Positions 47,673 through 60,540 of a DNA stretch of 64,000 bases are shown here, in pieces. The position numbers and the translations under genes were made by a program. Under the pieces are notes generated by a model that was not told the DNA's origin, did no database searches, and saw nothing but the letters and a program-made list of their open reading frames with translations. The stretch is from Dillenia suffruticosa (lineage: Eukaryota > Streptophyta > Magnoliopsida > Dilleniales > Dilleniaceae). Position 1 is the stretch's first letter. Every line of letters begins with the position of its first letter. The stretch is from the NCBI GenBank assembly GCA_033439265.1, contig JAVTVX010000016.1:17344701-17408700 (forward strand), written 5' to 3'.

Positions 47673-50193
47673 TGTTATGTATTTTTAAAAATTCAAATTT
47701 CATGATTTAATGAATTTAAAATGAGTTTAATAAGGAAAACATAATTAAAAAAGGATTAAATATGATAATAAATGAAAGAGATTTGAATTGTGATACATTT
47801 GTTCGGATTTTGGTATCTTATTCAAATCTCTACACAATTAATATTATTTTTTCGTTTTAAATATTTTATTAAATTCTCATAATATTCGATTAAATATTAT
47901 TTTTTAAAGCACATTCTATTGAATGAAATTGAGCGTTTAAAAGATTTGTGCACATTCTAAGGATCGTTTTGGTTCTATCATAATCGTCGGAATCGAGAGT
48001 GACCAGAGATACATTCGATTCTCCTTCTCGAATTATTTTAATTAAGTTTAATCATTATTACATATGGTATGCGATATAGTATATAATATTTGGTATCAGA
48101 AACTTTTGTCCTTTACTTTCAAAATTTCGATAAATTTCAAATTTTTTCAAAAATTATGATTTTCAAATTTAGAATATGTGATCCAAAAATCTTGATTTTT
48201 CAAAAAATTAATTCAAAAATTGAAAATTTTACATTATTATAATTAAAACTATATTTTCAAAAATTATTTTGGAGTATTTCTACACTTTCAACGGTTTTTC
48301 GACATACAGACTTGTCAGAAGCCCTTGATTCTGGGTCCGGACCCTTGGGGTCCATCGGGTGAAAAAAACAATGTTAAAAGTGAATAAAGATAAAATAAAT
48401 GTGCCATAAATGACATTTAAAAATTATAATATTTTAAATATTTATTTATTTAATGAATGACTATATAGTTAATATTTTCGGTTTTGGAAATGTTGTATGT
48501 CTTGCATTAAATGATTTATTTAAATAAATTTTGGAGAGTCACTTGTTCCAAACTCATAAATGAATCATTCATATTAAACCTTTGGATTAAAATAAATAAA
48601 TAAATAAAAAGGAGCATGATATTTAAAAATTATGCATAAAATTAATTTTGACATAATTTTGTATATAAGAGAACGTACAAAATTATTAAAATATTTTTTG
48701 GGCCGAAAAAAATGAAAATTTTTCAAAAATTCTCAAAAATTTCAAAATATTTTCTAAACCCAAATTTTAGAAAGTTGTGCACAGGTCTATATAAGATCTG
48801 ATATAGCGCACGCTGTAAGGATACTAGGTAGATATCAAAGTACTCCGGGTTTAGAACATTAGAAGACTGCAAAAAAGGTGTTCAGATATTTACAAGACAT
48901 CAAGGAACACATGCTTACATACATAAGAACCGACAGTCTGGAAGTAGTCGGGTACTCAGATTTGGATTTTACCTGCTGTGTTGATTTCCAGAAATTAACA
49001 TCGGGTTATATTTTTATGATGACTGGTGGAGTTGTATTGTGGAGGAGTACTAAACAGACATTAAGTGTGACCTCCATTATGGAAGCTGAGTTTGTTGCGT
49101 GTTTTGAGACGTCATATGTGATATGGTTCAAGAGTTTTATATCCGGACTTAGAGTTTTAGATTTTATAGCTAAACCATTATATATATTTTATGATAATTC
49201 AACTGCTGTATTTTTAGTTAAGAATAATAAGAGTGGTAGTCGAAATAAATATATCGACATAAAGTACTTAACCATTAGGGAAAGAGTGTTGGAAAATAAA
49301 ATTATAATTCAACAATTAACACTAATTATATATTGGTCGATCCCTTAACCAAAGGCATGTTACCGAATAGATTCAGGAATCATATTGTAAATATGATTTT
49401 ATTGTCTTATTTAAATGAAACTCAAGTTTGAATTGTCTAAGATAAGTTGTGCACGTGTTGTTTTGAGATAAATTCATTAAGTTTGGATCCTGAATAAATA
49501 TAAGATTTATTCATAAAATAAATGTCACCGTAAAATTAGAAAATAGCATGCATTGTACTACACGGAAGATAATACTCGCTTTTAGAGAATTTATTACTAT
49601 GACTAATGTACTTTATTTTCATACAAGAATCGACTTGATTTTGATTTCAAGTCGATTTGCTGAGTCAAGTGGGAGAATGTAATAAATTTTTAAAAATTCA
49701 AATTTCATAAGTTAATGCATTCAAAATTAGATTAATGAGAAAAATATAACGAAAAAAGATTAAATGTGATAAAGAATGGAAAAAATTCGAATTGTGATGT
49801 ATTTTGCCAGATTTTGGTATTTCATTCAAATCTCTACATAATTAATTTTGTTTTTTCATTTTGAATATTTTATTAAATTCTCATAATATTCAACAATAAT
49901 TTGGAATGACAATTATAGGAATTTAATGGTTTTTTGATAGTTGAGAGCCTATATAAACCCTCTCCCAGTGCATTGGGTCCCTAAATCCATATTTCAAAAC
50001 TTCTCACCATCTATTGAGTGAAATTGAGAGTTCAGAAAGTTTGTGGACGTTTTAAGAATTGTTTTAGTTCTATCATAATTGTCGGAGATCGTTGGAATTG
50101 AGAATAGCATGAGATACATTCGATCCTCACTCTCGACTTATTTTAATTATATTTAATCATTATTGCATTTGGCATACGATATAAAATGTAACA
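47673..50193 (+). mobile_element. Copia element 3, internally deleted
   Basis: 2,521 bp. Left LTR 47673-48088 (begins TGTTATGT), right LTR 49678-50193 (TGTAATAA...GTAACA). The target duplication gggaa is at 47668-47672 and 50194-50198. A primer-binding relic TGGTATCAGA follows the left LTR at 48091. The polypurine tract AAGTGGGAGAA (49667-49677) precedes the right LTR. Only the end of pol is left. The left LTR lacks about 100 bp containing the promoter-like CTATATAAACCC present in the right LTR. It is a different family from elements 1, 2 and 5. Confidence 0.9.
48840..49350 (+). pseudogene. RNase H remnant of copia element 3
   Basis: A 156-codon open stretch (48878-49348) reads VVGYSDLDFTCCVD, TSGYIFMMTGG, SIMEAEFVACFE and IDIKYLTIRERV, the standard copia RNase H order. 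It has kept its frame although the rest of pol is gone. A closing relic WSIP...TKGML, usually V-DPLTKGM, follows with a frame change. Confidence 0.88.
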
Positions 50194-50198
50194 GGGAA

Positions 50199-51321
50199 AA
50201 CTTACACAATTCAACATAGTAACTGAAGATAGTCCAATTGGTTATTTATTTTCCTTATAAATCTTTTTGATTAGTTTATTTTAATTGTGCACAATGTTCA
50301 TAAATATATAATAATTCATAAATTATGTTTATCAAAATAAAAAATTATTCATTAAATGTTTTGATTCAAATAATTTAAATTTTATTCAACCAACTATTTC
50401 GGTAATTTTATTCTTAAATTCTTTATCTTTTAAGAGAGAGAGAGATTTTTGGGTTGGGTTCTTGGTTAGATTGAAAGAAACTTTCCCTTTCATGGAGCAA
50501 AAATACACTCTATTAGTATTTAACATGGCCATAAATTTAAAGATAATCACATGCCTAAAAATCAAATGATCCACACAAACGAAGCCAACATTCTGTCCAT
50601 GTAGGGTCATCCCGGTGGTTTTGAGTTTTTACTCAAATGTCTTCTCGAGATTCGAACCGTGAGTTGATATATTTTTATAAATTTTGCAATGCTATATAAT
50701 AAATAAATAAATAAGTCAACGTAAAGCATTCAATATATTTTAATTTGGCATTTCCAAACACACAAATGGGCATAAAAATTTGAGCACTATAGATAGTGTG
50801 CAAAGAGGACATTTCACATAAACCAAAAAGAAGCTTATCCAAACTCTTGCTACTTATAGTGATCATATCATAGGGCACAAACCATGGATACCCTCTCAAG
50901 AACCCTTTTCAAGTTTTGGCATACTCTCAACTTTGGCACTCTCTAAAGGACCACCAGACTGAAGATAATGCATTTTCTTGCCCAAAGAAAACATTAGTAT
51001 GAGTAGTCACTTCTTTTCACTTGAGAATTTTACAACTTGCATTAGGGCTTTAGGAGTTTGCTTGGAAAGGCTAAGAATGATACTTTAAGCTGTGATCTCT
51101 CACATATTTCTCTTTCATTATTTAACACTTAAAACTTCCAAAAAATTTAGAGCTCTTAAACTCCTAGCAGATGTAGCTAAAGAAATGTGGAATAAACTGG
51201 CCCATACAGTTTTTACTAAGTGAAAAATCAACCACAAGATCAATGCCTTGAACATGTAGATGATTTTTTCACCAAGTAAGGCGAAAATTTGGGGAAAAAA
51301 GGCTACAAAAAGAAATTGGTA
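50199..51321. other. Gene-free stretch between copia elements 3 and 4
   Basis: AT-rich; no feature recognised. Confidence 0.4.
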
Positions 51322-51398
51322 CATACTATTGAAAGTTGTGAATAATTAAACTTGAACATTGAACTCAAAGGGTCATGTTGTTGGAAATGTTGAAGAGC

Positions 51399-52120
51399 AG
51401 CGAAGGGTCATTTTCAAAGTTTTTAACTTGCTCTTGCACTCCGAGAAGAATGAAGCAAAAAATTGATCCGATGGGGTTTCAGAGTCTTATTGGAAGTTTA
51501 AAGTTCTTAATATGTACTAGATCCAATATACCTTTTTCAGTTAGAGTAGTAAGCTAGTTTATGGAGCGTCCAAGTGAAGAACACATGAAGGTAGTGAAGA
51601 GAATTTTTCAATATATCAAAGGTACTCTCGATTATATTGATTATAGATTGTTTTATTCAACAATAGATAATCCTAATTTAAAGGAGTATTGTGATAGTGA
51701 TTATGCTAGTGATATTGATGATTGAAAGAGCATTATTGGGTTTATATTCTATTTGAAAAATAGTGTAATTTCATGGAGTTCAAAAAAAAAAAAAAAAACA
51801 ACCCTTAGTAAAACCCTCAACATGCGAAACAACAATAACCCATGCTTGTTATGCAATATAGCTAAGGAGACTTGTTAAGAGAATTCCATTTTGGAGAACA
51901 ATATCCAACCAAGATTATGGTAGATAACAAGTCAGGCTCTAGCAAAAGCCCAATGTTTCATGAATGAAGGAAGCATCTTGATGCAAGATTTCATTTTATT
52001 TGAAAGTGAATTGTGAACAAGGGAGATCGAGATAGAATATGTGAAGACTCTAGAATAAGTGGTTGATCTCTTAACAAAATCCCTCAAGTTCGATAGATTC
52101 TAACAACTGAGAGAGATGGT
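51399..52120 (+). pseudogene. RT end and RNase H remnant of copia element 4
   Basis: It reads MGFQSLIGSLKFLICTRSNI (the copia GSLMYLTxTRPDI box), then MKVVKRIFQYIKGT, KEYCDSDYASD and IIGFIFYLKNSVISWSS, with several stops and an A-tract (51781-51798) replacing the usual KKQ box. Confidence 0.85.
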
Positions 52121-52496
52121 TGGAATTGTAAAAATATCAAGTTTATGAGGGTGTTGAGAATTGTGAATAATTAAACATGAACTTCGAATTCAAAGGTTCA
52201 TGGTGTTGGAAATTTTGAAGAGCATTGAAGGGGCATTTTCAAACTAATATTTTGAAGGGTCAAATGGCAAAAAATAATCTACATTATTAACATATGTTTT
52301 ATGCCTCCTAATCCATGCATGGATCACTCTTAATGTGCGGTGAAACCTTTAGATTTCCTAAAATATCACTTGGTATATAGTGAACCTATTAATGCTAGAG
52401 TATCTCTTGTTGTGTATGGAAACTCCTATAAATACCCATATACTCAAGACATTTGAGATTAACTAAAATAAAGAAAAATCAATTAGTATCTTCCTT

Positions 52497-53030
52497 TGTT
52501 AGTTTTATGCCAGGGGTAGTTATCCCATTACAAAAGATAACCACCCATAACTCCCTTGCATGTCTCTCTCTCTTGTGTGTGTGAAAAAAAAGTAAGTGCA
52601 GTAAAACATAGAATGCACTCTCTGTAGGGGAAAACAAAAAAAAAGAAAGTTAGATGATTTAACTCCTTATATAATGCCTAGAAAAATGGTGTTCCGGGAG
52701 AGAAAGATTTCCCAATACATTGTCAAGAAGAAAGATCAATTCCCTAGAGTGAGAGATTAATTCTCTGAGTGAGAATAATTGAAGGTTTGAGAATTTTTGC
52801 AAAAGAAAATTTCTCCTGTCATTGAATTCATCAGATTTTGGGTTGAGGTATTGTGAAATAGTGATGGTGGTTTAATTTTGTAATCACCATCCTAACCGAA
52901 CGATCCATTCGAGAAATTGCACGATTCCGTTTGATTTTTTGGAAACCTGCGTATCAAAATATTTATTCGCAAATTCTGAAGTTTCAATTTATATATTGTT
53001 GCATGTGCATGTAATGTAATAAATCCAACA
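52497..53030 (+). repeat. Left LTR of element 5
   Basis: 534 bp; paired with 59628-60203 by shared phrases such as caaaagataaccaccca and agtgcagtaaaacatag. Confidence 0.88.
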
Positions 53031-54339
53031 TTCGTATTAGAACGATGTTAGATTTATTTAAAACTTTTTTTGAAATTTTTTGGGTATAAAATGTGTAGGG
53101 TACAAAATTTAGCATCCGGATCACGGATGAGTTTCGTGAATCCGAGAGTACCACAAGAATGCCCATGACCCAATGATCATGAAAATAATTTTTGTTGAAT
53201 TTTTTTATAACATTAAGACCATGAAAAGTCCGGTCGAAATTTTCAACTCTACGGATATAAAATCTTAGATCTGTCGAGTTTAAGATCGAATCAATCTCTA
53301 AAAATGGTCTAGAAATGTTTGTCATCTATAGATTTGCATTTTGACATATTAATTGTAAGTTTTTGTCATCAGAAAATGGATTTCCTATGTTGGCCACGGA
53401 GGGCCATGAAAGAGAATTTCAAATTCACCCAGTTTATGGTTTATTTTTCTCAAAAATCAAGTTAAGAATGAATTAGGAAAGTTGAATTTTGAATTATAGT
53501 AGAAATATACGACGAAATCTGGTTGGAAAAATATTTTTAGGTAATCGGGTCAAAGTGACTTGGTTACAGATCCGTCGGGCGAAGAAGACCCGGCCCAACC
53601 TGTGGGCGTGTTTAGTACACATGTGCAAAAGGAGCGTGAGCCTCCTAGCAATAGGCATGTTCAATTTATGTACTAGCGCGGTATGTGAACAGGGTCTAGA
53701 GGTCCAGGTCAGTTTCGACCCAGACCCACAGTCCGACCAGCTCCGTGTCATTGATCCAACCTGCCTCGAGCATGAAGGCGTGTGTGAGATGAGCTGTGCA
53801 TACGGCAAGTGCAGCAACATGATGTCACGTGCATGTAGGCGTGTGCTAGACACTCTGTGTGTCTGGCACGTAAAGAGCCTGGCTATGCGCCGCCAGCACG
53901 TGATGTCGTGTCGGATTGACTTTTTCCAAATTTCAGAGAATTCCACGTCCATATTTGTGACTTTTAGTGGGTTTTTATGTGCTGAATTCAATTCCAAATG
54001 GTAAGATGCGATTCTGATTTGTGGTGTATGATATCCGTTGACTCATACTCTCAAATTAGGGTCTATACTTAGATCATTTAAGATTTATTGATTCGAAAGG
54101 TACATAAAATGTGAGATTAAATATCAATAAATCATTAAAGTCTTTCTAGCTGCATAGAAGACTGTTATAATAGATCTTTGCAAAGAGAATAAATTAAATA
54201 GTGACAGTTGTAAATTTTTTCACCGAAAGATTCAGTTCATTCTCGAGGAGCAAGATCTATATGAGATTTTGAGGTATGAGATAGTGGGCCCCGGGGAGGG
54301 TAGCACACCTCAACTTCGACGGGATAAGGAGGTCTATTG

Positions 54340-55290
54340 TGTATTGAAGAAAAGGATAGCCAAATTTGGGTAATTCTTAACAATGACATGCACGATGACA
54401 TGATCTCGATTTATAAGCAATATCATATGGATATGTCGGTTTTGGCTTACCCTGAAAGAGCATTATGGTGCTCTTTTCAGCTCCTAAGGTGAGAAAGTTA
54501 ATTTATAAGTTTATAATTTATAAGAAAATGGTTGATCAGATAATGGATGTAACATTTGATACAAATATCGAGTATGATCGTCGAGAATATTTGTACTTTC
54601 ATTGATATGAGTAAGTATTGTAAGCTCGAGGAGGAGTGCCTGGAGGCGAGTAGGCCGCACTCGAGTCATGCTTATATAGTGAAGTCGAGTAAGGACTCTC
54701 ATGGCACCTAATGAATAACATAAGTATGAGACTCAAGATCTAGGCAATGAAAAACCATCCGAAAAAATCGACAATAAGGTACAAAAGTACATGAAGAAGG
54801 AATTTGACAAGACAAATGCAAAGTGCTATGTAAGGGAGATTTGGTCATTTCGCTCATGAGTGTGATGAGCGAAAGGATATCCTTTTTCTTTATATGGTTT
54901 GAGTTTTGTCTCATCTATTATAATGCTCGGTGATTTCTGTACTTTGTGGATTGTAAAATCAGAAGCCATCGAGCACGTAACTCGAGACTAGACTGCGTGA
55001 ATAGAGTTCCATTGAATGAATCCTCAAGTTAGGAGGATTTACGTGAGGAACAGAGCATTTGTCATTATTAGAAAGATCGACACTTGCTATGACATCTTTT
55101 TTACTCCGAGTATTCGACGAAACTTGAATATAGTACTTTGTCTAAAATTGTATAGGATATGCAAGAAAATTATCTGTTTTATTAAATACGATAATTCTTT
55201 GATATGTTTTGGTTTTATCTATGATGGATTATATGCACTGAGCGCTGTTTCTTCTAACAGTTTTCTTATCATTCTTCTATTGTCTTTATA
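54340..55290 (+). pseudogene. Broken gag and protease of element 5
   Basis: Gag phrases (MHDDMISIYKQYH-like, about 54390-54430), a zinc-knuckle relic FGHFAHECDER near 54840-54870, and a protease-end relic RIYVRNRAFVIIRK...RRNLNIVLCLK (55034-55150), all matching element 1. Confidence 0.72.
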
Positions 55291-55329
55291 TCTGATTGCG
55301 TAGATGATAATGTAAATGAATGATATAGT

Positions 55330-56180
55330 AGACTTGAATACGTAGGGTAAAAGATAATGAATCGGTTAGCAACGAGTGGTTTGTTGAATCCACTAACTAG
55401 ATTCGAGTTACTTGTATGTGAGTTTTGTTTAACCAATAAAACTATAAGAAAACCATTTGTCAATGTAATGAGAGTTGAGACTCCATTACAGTTAGTCCAC
55501 TCCGATATCTATGGCCCTATGAGTATGAGAGTTTGAAATCAAGCTGTGAACTTTATTATGTTCATGGACGATTGCAAGTATTTCGGTCACATCTATCTAA
55601 TTTCGCACAAATCTAAGGTATTGGAATGCTTCAAGAGATTTATTAGCAAAATTGAGTATCAGTTAAACTTGAGAGCGAAAACTCTCAGAACTGATCAGGG
55701 GCACGAGTATTTTGTCAGAAGAGTTCAGAGACTTCTATTTCAAGAAAGGTATTATGAGACAATTAATTATTTTTGTTATTTCTTAGTAGAATGGAGTAAT
55801 CGAGAAGAGAAATAGGATTTTATTGGAAATGGTGAGACTATGATGGCGCAAATGAATTTGTTTATCTCCCATTGGGGAGATGTTTTATTGATTGCAGGCT
55901 ATGTTCTCAACCGTGTCTCATTAAAATCTACAGTCAGTACCTCATATGAGTTTTGGATAGGGAGGCAGTCTGACCTTAGCCACTTGAGGTTATGAGGTTG
56001 TGCAACGTATGATCACGATTTCTCACATCCACATGGCGAGTTAGGCCCGCGAGAAAAGAAATATATCTTTATAAAATACTGAGAATACTGTAGGGGTATG
56101 TGTTCTTTGGTGAGCATACAGACGGTATTGTCACTGAAATTGAGTCTCGCGATATCATATTTTTTGAAAATAATTTCTCT
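55330..56180 (+). pseudogene. Broken integrase of element 5
   Basis: 55546-55740 reads FMDDCKYFGHIYLISHKSK, then LRAKTLRTDQGHEYFVRRV. The integrase TDxGxEY core is still visible. It is followed by SDLSHLRL-like text near 55970. A TGA at 55536-55538 occupies the codon that element 1 reads as Arg. Confidence 0.8.
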
Positions 56181-56187
56181 AAAAAAG

Positions 56188-56553
56188 GTGAAATTGATTG
56201 AGACTTTAGCTTCTATGAGATGGATGAGTTTAGTGACTCAAGTGAGCCCCACGGTGAGATACAAGAATCTATTACAGATCTTTGTCCCACTGGGAGCAAT
56301 CCATTGAGAGATGAAATCGATCGGAACTTTACATTCTATGAGATACATGAATCTAGTGACCTAAGTGAACCCAGTAGTGAGATATAAGAATCTATTATGA
56401 ATTTTCGTCATAATGGGAGCTATCTATCGATAGGTGAAATCGATCGAAACTTTACCTTCTATGAGATGGATGAGTCTAGTGACTCAAGTGAGCCCAGTGG
56501 TGGGATAATTACGGATTTTGGTTTTAATGGGAGTGATCTATTTAGAGATAAAG
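56188..56553 (+). repeat. Threefold 123-bp in-frame repeat between integrase and RT in element 5
   Basis: Copies start at 56188, 56311 and 56434, exactly 123 bp (41 codons) apart. Each encodes a GEIDRxFTFYEMDESSDSSEP-like acidic stretch. Elements 1 (about 30243-30362) and 2 (about 41658-41735) have one copy only. Confidence 0.85.
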
Positions 56554-56639
56554 AGATTCTCTTTTCTCGTAGACGTATTGAAGGCGCATACTTAAACGTT
56601 ACTTCCCAAATGAGGGTGAAACTCTCATTGTGACTCTTG

Positions 56640-57560
56640 AGGGCGATGAGAAATTTAAAGTAGTCTTAGAGGCTCTCATGAGTTTTTACAAAGAGCTATT
56701 GAAAGTCATAGATGAAAAGAATGAATCGATGAGAATCAATAGGGTCTGGAATCTAGTTGATTTGCTTGAGGGTAGAAAGACCATTGGAAACAAGTAAGTT
56801 TTCAAGAACGTAGTTGATTTGCCTAAGGGTAGAAGATCATAAGGAACGAGTAGGTTCTCAAGATTAAGAGAAATGTCGACGGATCAATGGAAAGGTATAA
56901 GACCCATTTGGTAACCAACGGTTACACTTAAATTAAGAGCGTGGACTATCGTGGAGTCGTAGTTCACTTTATCTCGATTTGTTTACTTTTAGCAATTGTC
57001 ACGAATATGGATCTGAAGTTACAACAAATGTACGTAAAAACCGCTTTCTGTAATGGAAGTCTGGATGAGGCGATCTGTATGGAGAAACCCTCTAGGTTCG
57101 TTCTAATAGGTCATGAGGACAAGATCTGTTGATTTTGGAAGTCGATATACGAGTTAAAATAGTCATCCAGGTAGTGGTATCTAATATTTCATGAGAAGAT
57201 GATATTTTAAGGTTTTATAATGATTGAGGAGGATCATTGTTTCTGTCTGAAACGTTCTAGTGACTTTTTTGTGATCATATTCTTATATATGTGTGACATG
57301 TTATTGGTTGAGAACAATAGAGAGTGTCTAATAACCGTTGAAACATGGTTATTGTCAAATTTTAATCTGAAGGACATATGTGAGATTTAGTTCATTCTCG
57401 GAGTAAGGATCTAAATGTATCACTCGAGAAGAATGTTGACTCTTTAACAAGAGTTCTACATCAAGTAGATTTTTGAGAATTTTGAGATAAGTAATGGCAA
57501 CCAAATAAATACTCCTATCACTAAAGGTGAAAACTTGAGTCTTGACATATGCCCTATAAC
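56640..57560 (+). pseudogene. Broken reverse transcriptase of element 5
   Basis: 56941-57132 reads YRGVVVHFISICLL, then MYVKTAFCNGSLDEAICMEKP, the RT region of the family. Stops at 56929-56931 and 57130-57132 match positions in element 1. A short duplication of the NLVDLLEG/R-type segment lies at about 56750-56850. Confidence 0.8.
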
Positions 57561-57789
57561 TTAGGAAGAAATTAATGAGATAAGTAGAATCTCTTATACC
57601 AGTGCAATGAGCTGTCTTGTGTATGCAATAAGACATACATGACTAGACATTTATTTTACAATCGATCTAGTAAATAGGTATCAATTGTATACCAGTACAA
57701 TGGGCAGTCCTGTGTTTGTGATGAGATATACACGACCATACATTTATTTTACAGTCGATCTGGTAAATAGGTATCAATCGAATCCTGGA

Positions 57790-58480
57790 AGGGGTCACTG
57801 AATAGCAGTGAAAATGATTCTGAGATATTTCAAGGGAATTATGGATCTCTCCTTGCATTACGAAGGAGGTGATTTACGTCTCATTGGTTATTTAGACGCC
57901 GATTGGAGTGACGATCTAGATAGACGCAAATCGACATCAGTTTTTGTTGTCTTGCTCAATAAATGGTACATGTCTTGGAGAAGAAAGAAGTAAATCTGTA
58001 TATCTCCATCTATGATAGATGCTGAGCTTGTGGCATACTCAATGGCGGTTCAGGAGAGTGTTTGTTTTCGGAGATTTTTGGATGATTTAGGGGCTGTGGC
58101 AGAAAGTGGGAGATTAGTGATGATTTATGGTGATAATTATTCCAGTATTGTCTATAACTGAAATCCTAAATATCATAGTAAAACCAAACACATTAATACC
58201 AGATACCATTTTATGAGAGATATCACCAAGAAGGGCGTAGTGATGTCTAAGTATATTTTTTATATAATATGGTGATGATTTATGGTGATAATTAGGCCAG
58301 TATTGTCTATAACTGAAATCCTAAGTATCATAGTAAGACCAAACACATTAATACCAGATACCATTTTATGATAGATATCACCAAGAATGGCGTAGTGATG
58401 TCTAAGTATATTTTTTATATAATATGGTAGCTGATCCCTTCACCAAACCTATTATCCTTTGTGAGACATATGGAATCATT
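57790..58480 (+). pseudogene. Broken RNase H of element 5 with a 155-bp tandem duplication
   Basis: 57808-57993 reads MKMILRYFKGIMDLSLHYEGGDLRLIGYLDADWSDD in pieces, with the catalytic-type DADW box. Later text matches the RNase H end (PFTKPI). A 155-bp block is repeated head to tail (58118-58272 and 58273-58427). Confidence 0.85.
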
Positions 58481-59617
58481 AGATTTACATATAATTTGAC
58501 ATTTCTCACTATATACTGATTTTGATACTTATTGATATATATGACATATGTACATTATACAGTTACAAGTTTATTTTTGTACTTATTTATTGTCATATAT
58601 TATATAGTGTGTTATGATAAAAGATATGTCAGACAAGTGTGGTCGACTCTCATACACGGGTGACCACCTCAAGCTCTGAGTGAGTGAAGATAAGACGATT
58701 TCTAATTGTAAGAGATTTTGAGAGTAGCTCTACTAGAACATAAATTGTCCTGATATGTATTCAAGATGAAGTTATATGCGACCTGACCAACATGGACATA
58801 CCTACATCCATGTTGCCTGTTAGAAGCTAGGTTGAGCTCTTAGATATCGCTTGCGTTTAGTGATATCATTTCTGAGATACTCTTTCTGAAATCTCTGGAT
58901 AAAATGTTATGTAAACTGAGACTATACCTATACAGTATTAGACAAATCTGACATATACCCTTTTGAGAGACGAGGGAATAACATTGTGGCACATGTTTCA
59001 TACCACGTGTGATAAGACGACAAAGGGATAGTGAGAAGTATTATTTGAGATGATAGTATAATTATGATCTCTGTTCCCACTGTATGAAATCCTGAGATCC
59101 ATTGGGTTGGATCTCATGTACCCTTACAACTTTCATCTATCTCTTGAGATTTTATTTTGGTGTAACTATTTTAGTATGTCACCAAAAAATCATAGTTGAT
59201 TCAGTTTGACGGTGTATGTCTAGCAAACAGTTAAGATAAGATTGAAAATTAGTAGTATGAAAGGAAAACCAATTAGCATTATATCATGGTGTAATATTTA
59301 TCGGTCGACCTGTTATGTTAATCCATGTTGGGATTCAAACATAATAGTGAATATACAATCGAGCAAATAATTGTGGATCACTTTCAATGAGGAAAATGGC
59401 TCGATGGATGTAATTGCATTGAGTTTGGAGTATAGCGAGTTCTTTTTTATACTAACAGTGGCTTCTCAATCATCCTAAGGGGTGTATCGAGAAATCTTTG
59501 TTTGCAGGTGTACTCGCTAGTCGCACGACATTCAATCCCGTATAAAAGTCCAATAAGATAATATGATAGATCGCATGAGTTGTAATCTTATGATGGACGT
59601 AAAATGCTCTCGTGTGC
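58480..59617 (+). other. Conserved 3' non-coding tail of element 5
   Basis: Alignable with the tails of elements 1 and 2. The anchor tgtcagaca is at 58627, 1001 bp from the right LTR. Confidence 0.72.
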
Positions 59618-59627
59618 AAGTGGAAAA

Positions 59628-60203
59628 TGTCAGTTTTATGTCCACATGAACATAATAATAATGGGTAATTATGCCATTTCAAAAGATAACCACCCATAGC
59701 TCCCTTGCATATCTCTCTCTCGTGATTCTCTCTCTCTCTCTCTCTCGTGTGTGAAAAAAAAGGAAGTGCAGTAAAACATAGAATGCACTCTCTATAGGGG
59801 AAAACCAAAAAAAAAAAGAAAGTTAGGTGATTCAACTCCTTATATAATGCCTACGAAAAATGGTGTTCCGTGAGAGAAAGATTCCCCAGTATATTGTCAA
59901 AAAGAGATATCAATTTTCTAGAGTGAGAGATTAATTCTGTGAATAAGAGTAATTGAGGGTTTGAGAAATTTTCACAAAAGAAAATTTCTCCCGTCATTGA
60001 ATTTATCAGACAATGGGTTGAGGCATTGTGGAATAGTGATGGTAGTTTGATTCTGTAATCACCTGACCGAGCTATCCACTCGAGGAGATTACGCGATTTT
60101 GGTTGGTTTTTTGAAAATTTACATATCGAGATATTTATCTGTAAATTCCAAAATTTTAATTTATACGCTTTTCACAAGTGCATGTAGTATAATAAATCCA
60201 ACA
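59628..60203 (+). repeat. Right LTR of element 5
   Basis: 576 bp; carries a perfect 11-bp hairpin at 59963-59990 (loop ACAAAA). A CT run at 59725-59747 makes it longer than the left LTR. Confidence 0.88.
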
Positions 60204-60540
60204 TCCTCCTGCATCTTTCTTCGATCCTTCAAGGTAAAAGTAGAGCTGAATTTATCACCTCTTTGGTGGCTCGTATCATGCCCATAGACTCCTGTGAGTA
60301 ATAGTAAGATTCAGGACATATATAGAAAAGTTTTGTCTAAGGAGACTGAGTTTTAAGCGGATCCATTGTGAGCCCTCTGATATTTTCTAAGATTCTTCCT
60401 GGTGCATTAGTCATGCTAGCTTGTTGGTTTCTTTTGATTACTGCGCCAACCACCTTTGCTGCCAACACATACAAGGTAACTAACCACTACAGATGCAATA
60501 GGTAATTGTGTGCTCTTTCTGTAACGTATCCTTTGTATAA

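Larger units (their letters stand above)
52497..60203 (+). mobile_element. Copia LTR retrotransposon, element 5, nested in element 4
   Basis: 7,707 bp. LTRs are 52497-53030 and 59628-60203 (TGTTAG or TGTCAG...CCAACA). The flanking repeat is tcctt (52492-52496) and tcctc (60204-60208), one mismatch. The primer-binding site has decayed (TCGTATTAGAAC at 53032). The polypurine tract AAGTGGAAAA is at 59618-59627. It is the same family as elements 1 and 2, with LTRs more diverged from each other, so probably the oldest of the three. It has two internal amplifications listed separately. Confidence 0.88.
51327..60467 (+). mobile_element. Old copia element 4, interrupted by nested element 5
   Basis: The target duplication catac (51322-51326 and 60468-60472) defines the outer ends. 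The left LTR is cut to about 90 bp (51327-51418; TATTGAAAGTTGTG) and runs directly into pol. The right LTR starts at 52152 (TGTTGAGAATTGTG), is broken at 52496 by element 5, and resumes at about 60204, ending ...GCCAACA at 60467. The two LTR starts match for about 90 bp. Own sequence is only about 1.4 kb. The right boundary rests mainly on the 5-bp match and a CA end. Confidence 0.68.

Noticed and set aside
53489-54004. 171-codon plus-strand and 167-codon minus-strand frames
   Set aside because: They fall in the leader of element 5, homologous to the non-coding leaders of elements 1 and 2.
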